Source: DAIQRJ01 sp963708795 | Lineage (GTDB): Bacteria; Actinomycetota; Actinomycetes; Propionibacteriales; DAIQRJ01 | Length of the DNA stretch: 64,000 nt | Direction: 5' to 3' | NCBI GenBank assembly: GCA_963708795.1 | Contig: CAVPUH010000006.1 | Coordinates: 248,001-312,000, forward strand | Shown here: positions 63,002 to 64,000 of the stretch, in pieces | Position numbering within the stretch: position 1 is the stretch's first letter | Layout of the letters: every line of letters starts with the position of its first letter | Position numbers and translations under genes: made by a program | Notes under the pieces: generated by a model | What the model was told of the DNA's origin: nothing | What the model saw: only the letters and a program-made list of their open reading frames with translations | Database searches by the model: none

Positions 63002-64000
63002 CCACATCGGCTCCCCTCACCGCCATCGACCACCGCGTGATCCCCCAGGTGCGGGTCCGCGTAGCGGGCCGCGACCTCGACGACGACCTGGCCCGGACGC
63101 TCGGAACGATCCGCGTCCACCGTGAGCTGTCCATGCCCACGGCGTGCGAGCTCGAACTCGTCGCCCCGCCGTCGGCCGGCCGGTTCGACCTGGGCGCCGA
63201 GCTGGAGGTACGGGTCGCGGGCCACGAGACGGTCATGTTCGCCGGTGGCGTCGTCGCGATCGAGGACAGGTTCGCCGCCGACGGCGTCCACCGACTGCGC
63301 ATCCGCGCCCACGACGTCGCCCACCGGCTGCGCGCCAGCGGCAGCGTCCGCACCCACGTCGACACCGACGTCACCACGATCGCCCGGGCGTTGTTCGCCG
63401 ACACCGGGTTGTCCGTCCATTCGGGCAGCGACGGACCGCGCTGGCCACGCCTGTTGCAGCGGGGCGAGTCCGACCTCGCCTTCTTCGACTCGGTCTGCCG
63501 CCTGGCCGGACTGTGGTGGCAGGTCGTCGACGACCGGCTGGAGCTGATGCCGATGGCGGTCGGCGACGACGGCTCGCCGCGCGAGCTGACCTGGGGCGGC
63601 GACCTCCTGGAAGCCAGCGTCACCCGCTCGGCCGTCACCGCCACCGAGTCCGTCACCGTCGCCGGGTGGGACCTGTTGACCGGGACCGCGGTGGAGGGGT
63701 CGGCCCGCAGCCGGGCCGACTCGGCGTCCGACGGTCGCACGCGGGCACTGGCCGGATCGGCTCTGACCGGCAGCGCCGAGGCCGATGCTCTCGCCGAGCT
63801 GACGATCGGCCTCGAGGCCGCGGCGGCCGGCGTCCTCGCTGCCGTGGCGATCGGCGACCCCGACCTTCGGCCCGGCACGCGGGTCGCCATCGCCACCAAC
63901 GGCGTACCCGGGCTGCCGGAGGGCTCACGTACCTCGGCACCACATGTCCTCACCACCGTCGACCACCTGGTCGACGACGCCAGCGGTTTCGTCAGCGTGC
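62998..64000 (+). CDS. gpD/VgrG-like spike hub protein, 3' end cut by window edge
   Basis: At least 334 residues, open to the right edge. GTG 62998 overlaps the LysM stop. The N-terminal part matches the gp27-like domain of phage late-control gpD and VgrG: TIRVHRELSMPTACELELVAPPSAGRFDLGAELEV, MFAGGVVAIEDRFAADGVHRLRIRAHDVAHRLR, TTIARALFADTGL, and PRLLQRGESDLAFFDSVCRLAGLWWQVVDDRLEL. The later part of the hub (OB fold, spike) lies outside. This protein forms the baseplate centre through which the tube passes. Confidence 0.9.
   Translation, partial: MTTSAPLTAIDHRVIPQVRVRVAGRDLDDDLARTLGTIRVHRELSMPTACELELVAPPSAGRFDLGAELEVRVAGHETVMFAGGVVAIEDRFAADGVHRLRIRAHDVAHRLRASGSVRTHVDTDVTTIARALFADTGLSVHSGSDGPRWPRLLQRGESDLAFFDSVCRLAGLWWQVVDDRLELMPMAVGDDGSPRELTWGGDLLEASVTRSAVTATESVTVAGWDLLTGTAVEGSARSRADSASDGRTRALAGSALTGSAEADALAELTIGLEAAAAGVLAAVAIGDPDLRPGTRVAIATNGVPGLPEGSRTSAPHVLTTVDHLVDDASGFVSV

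Noticed and set aside
60761..63007. A 748-residue minus-strand frame opposite the injection-system genes
   Set aside because: It crosses four well-supported plus-strand genes and is low-complexity throughout.
59065..64000. Ordinary contractile-tailed prophage
   Set aside because: Gene order, the LysM protein after the tube and the lack of head genes fit an eCIS better, although the right flank is not visible.
1..64000. tRNA, rRNA, insertion sequence or integrase genes
   Set aside because: None recognised on reading through both strands; a tRNA scan would be the decisive check for missed tRNAs.

Overview
The window is a high-GC chromosomal segment from an actinobacterium (class Actinomycetia). 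The markers for this are RbpA, WhiA, the glucose-6-phosphate dehydrogenase assembly protein OpcA, the ctaA/ctaB haem A pathway, the block tkt-tal-pgi-zwf-opcA-pgl, and the order whiA-yvcK-rapZ-uvrC. GTG and TTG starts, 1-8 nt gene overlaps and TANNNT boxes 6-7 nt before start codons (leaderless transcripts) fit the same group. I cannot name the genus.

Layout. 1-4.8 kb: a drug-type ABC exporter (cut by the left edge), haem A synthase ctaA and an MMPL transporter. 4.8-5.6 kb: a long gene-poor gap with a perfect inverted repeat. 5.6-12 kb: a DUF4239-type membrane protein, a methyltransferase, a STAS-like/GGDEF-EAL pair, an AlkZ-like winged-helix protein with a coiled-coil partner, and a PhyH-type dioxygenase. 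12-16 kb: an ABC-2 exporter followed by a NarL-type two-component system. 16-21.6 kb: a small membrane protein, a GH36 alpha-galactosidase, DoxX, a DinB-like protein, a second PhyH protein and a GNAT acetyltransferase. 21.7-29 kb: a glycolate/glyoxylate operon (glycoside-hydrolase-like protein, malate synthase, glcD, glcE, glcF). 29-38.8 kb: ctaB facing away from the pentose-phosphate operon. 38.9-42.5 kb: small redox enzymes, an APH-type phosphotransferase and rbpA. 42.7-51.4 kb: secG-tpiA-pgk-gap and whiA-yvcK-rapZ-uvrC, all on the minus strand. 51.4-56.4 kb: a membrane sigma-like/Big2 pair, a secreted CAP protein, a P-loop protein, a UxaA-type dehydratase and a MOSC protein.

56.5 kb to the right edge: the start of a contractile injection system (phage-tail-like, eCIS type). 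The order is a membrane protein with Ig-like and PASTA domains, a membrane protein with an HExxH motif, a putative tail-completion protein, sheath, gp19-type tube, a long disordered protein, a LysM baseplate protein and a gpD/VgrG-like hub that runs off the edge. It is the most interesting part of the window. The two membrane proteins inside the tightly packed operon suggest a particle that docks at the cell's own membrane.

Caution on sequence quality. At least nine genes, among them pgi, ctaA and glcD, carry single-base indels, mostly +1 and several in G/C runs. The coding signal and protein similarity continue in the next frame on the far side of each. I read them as probable assembly or sequencing errors, annotated the full span of each gene and gave the break point.
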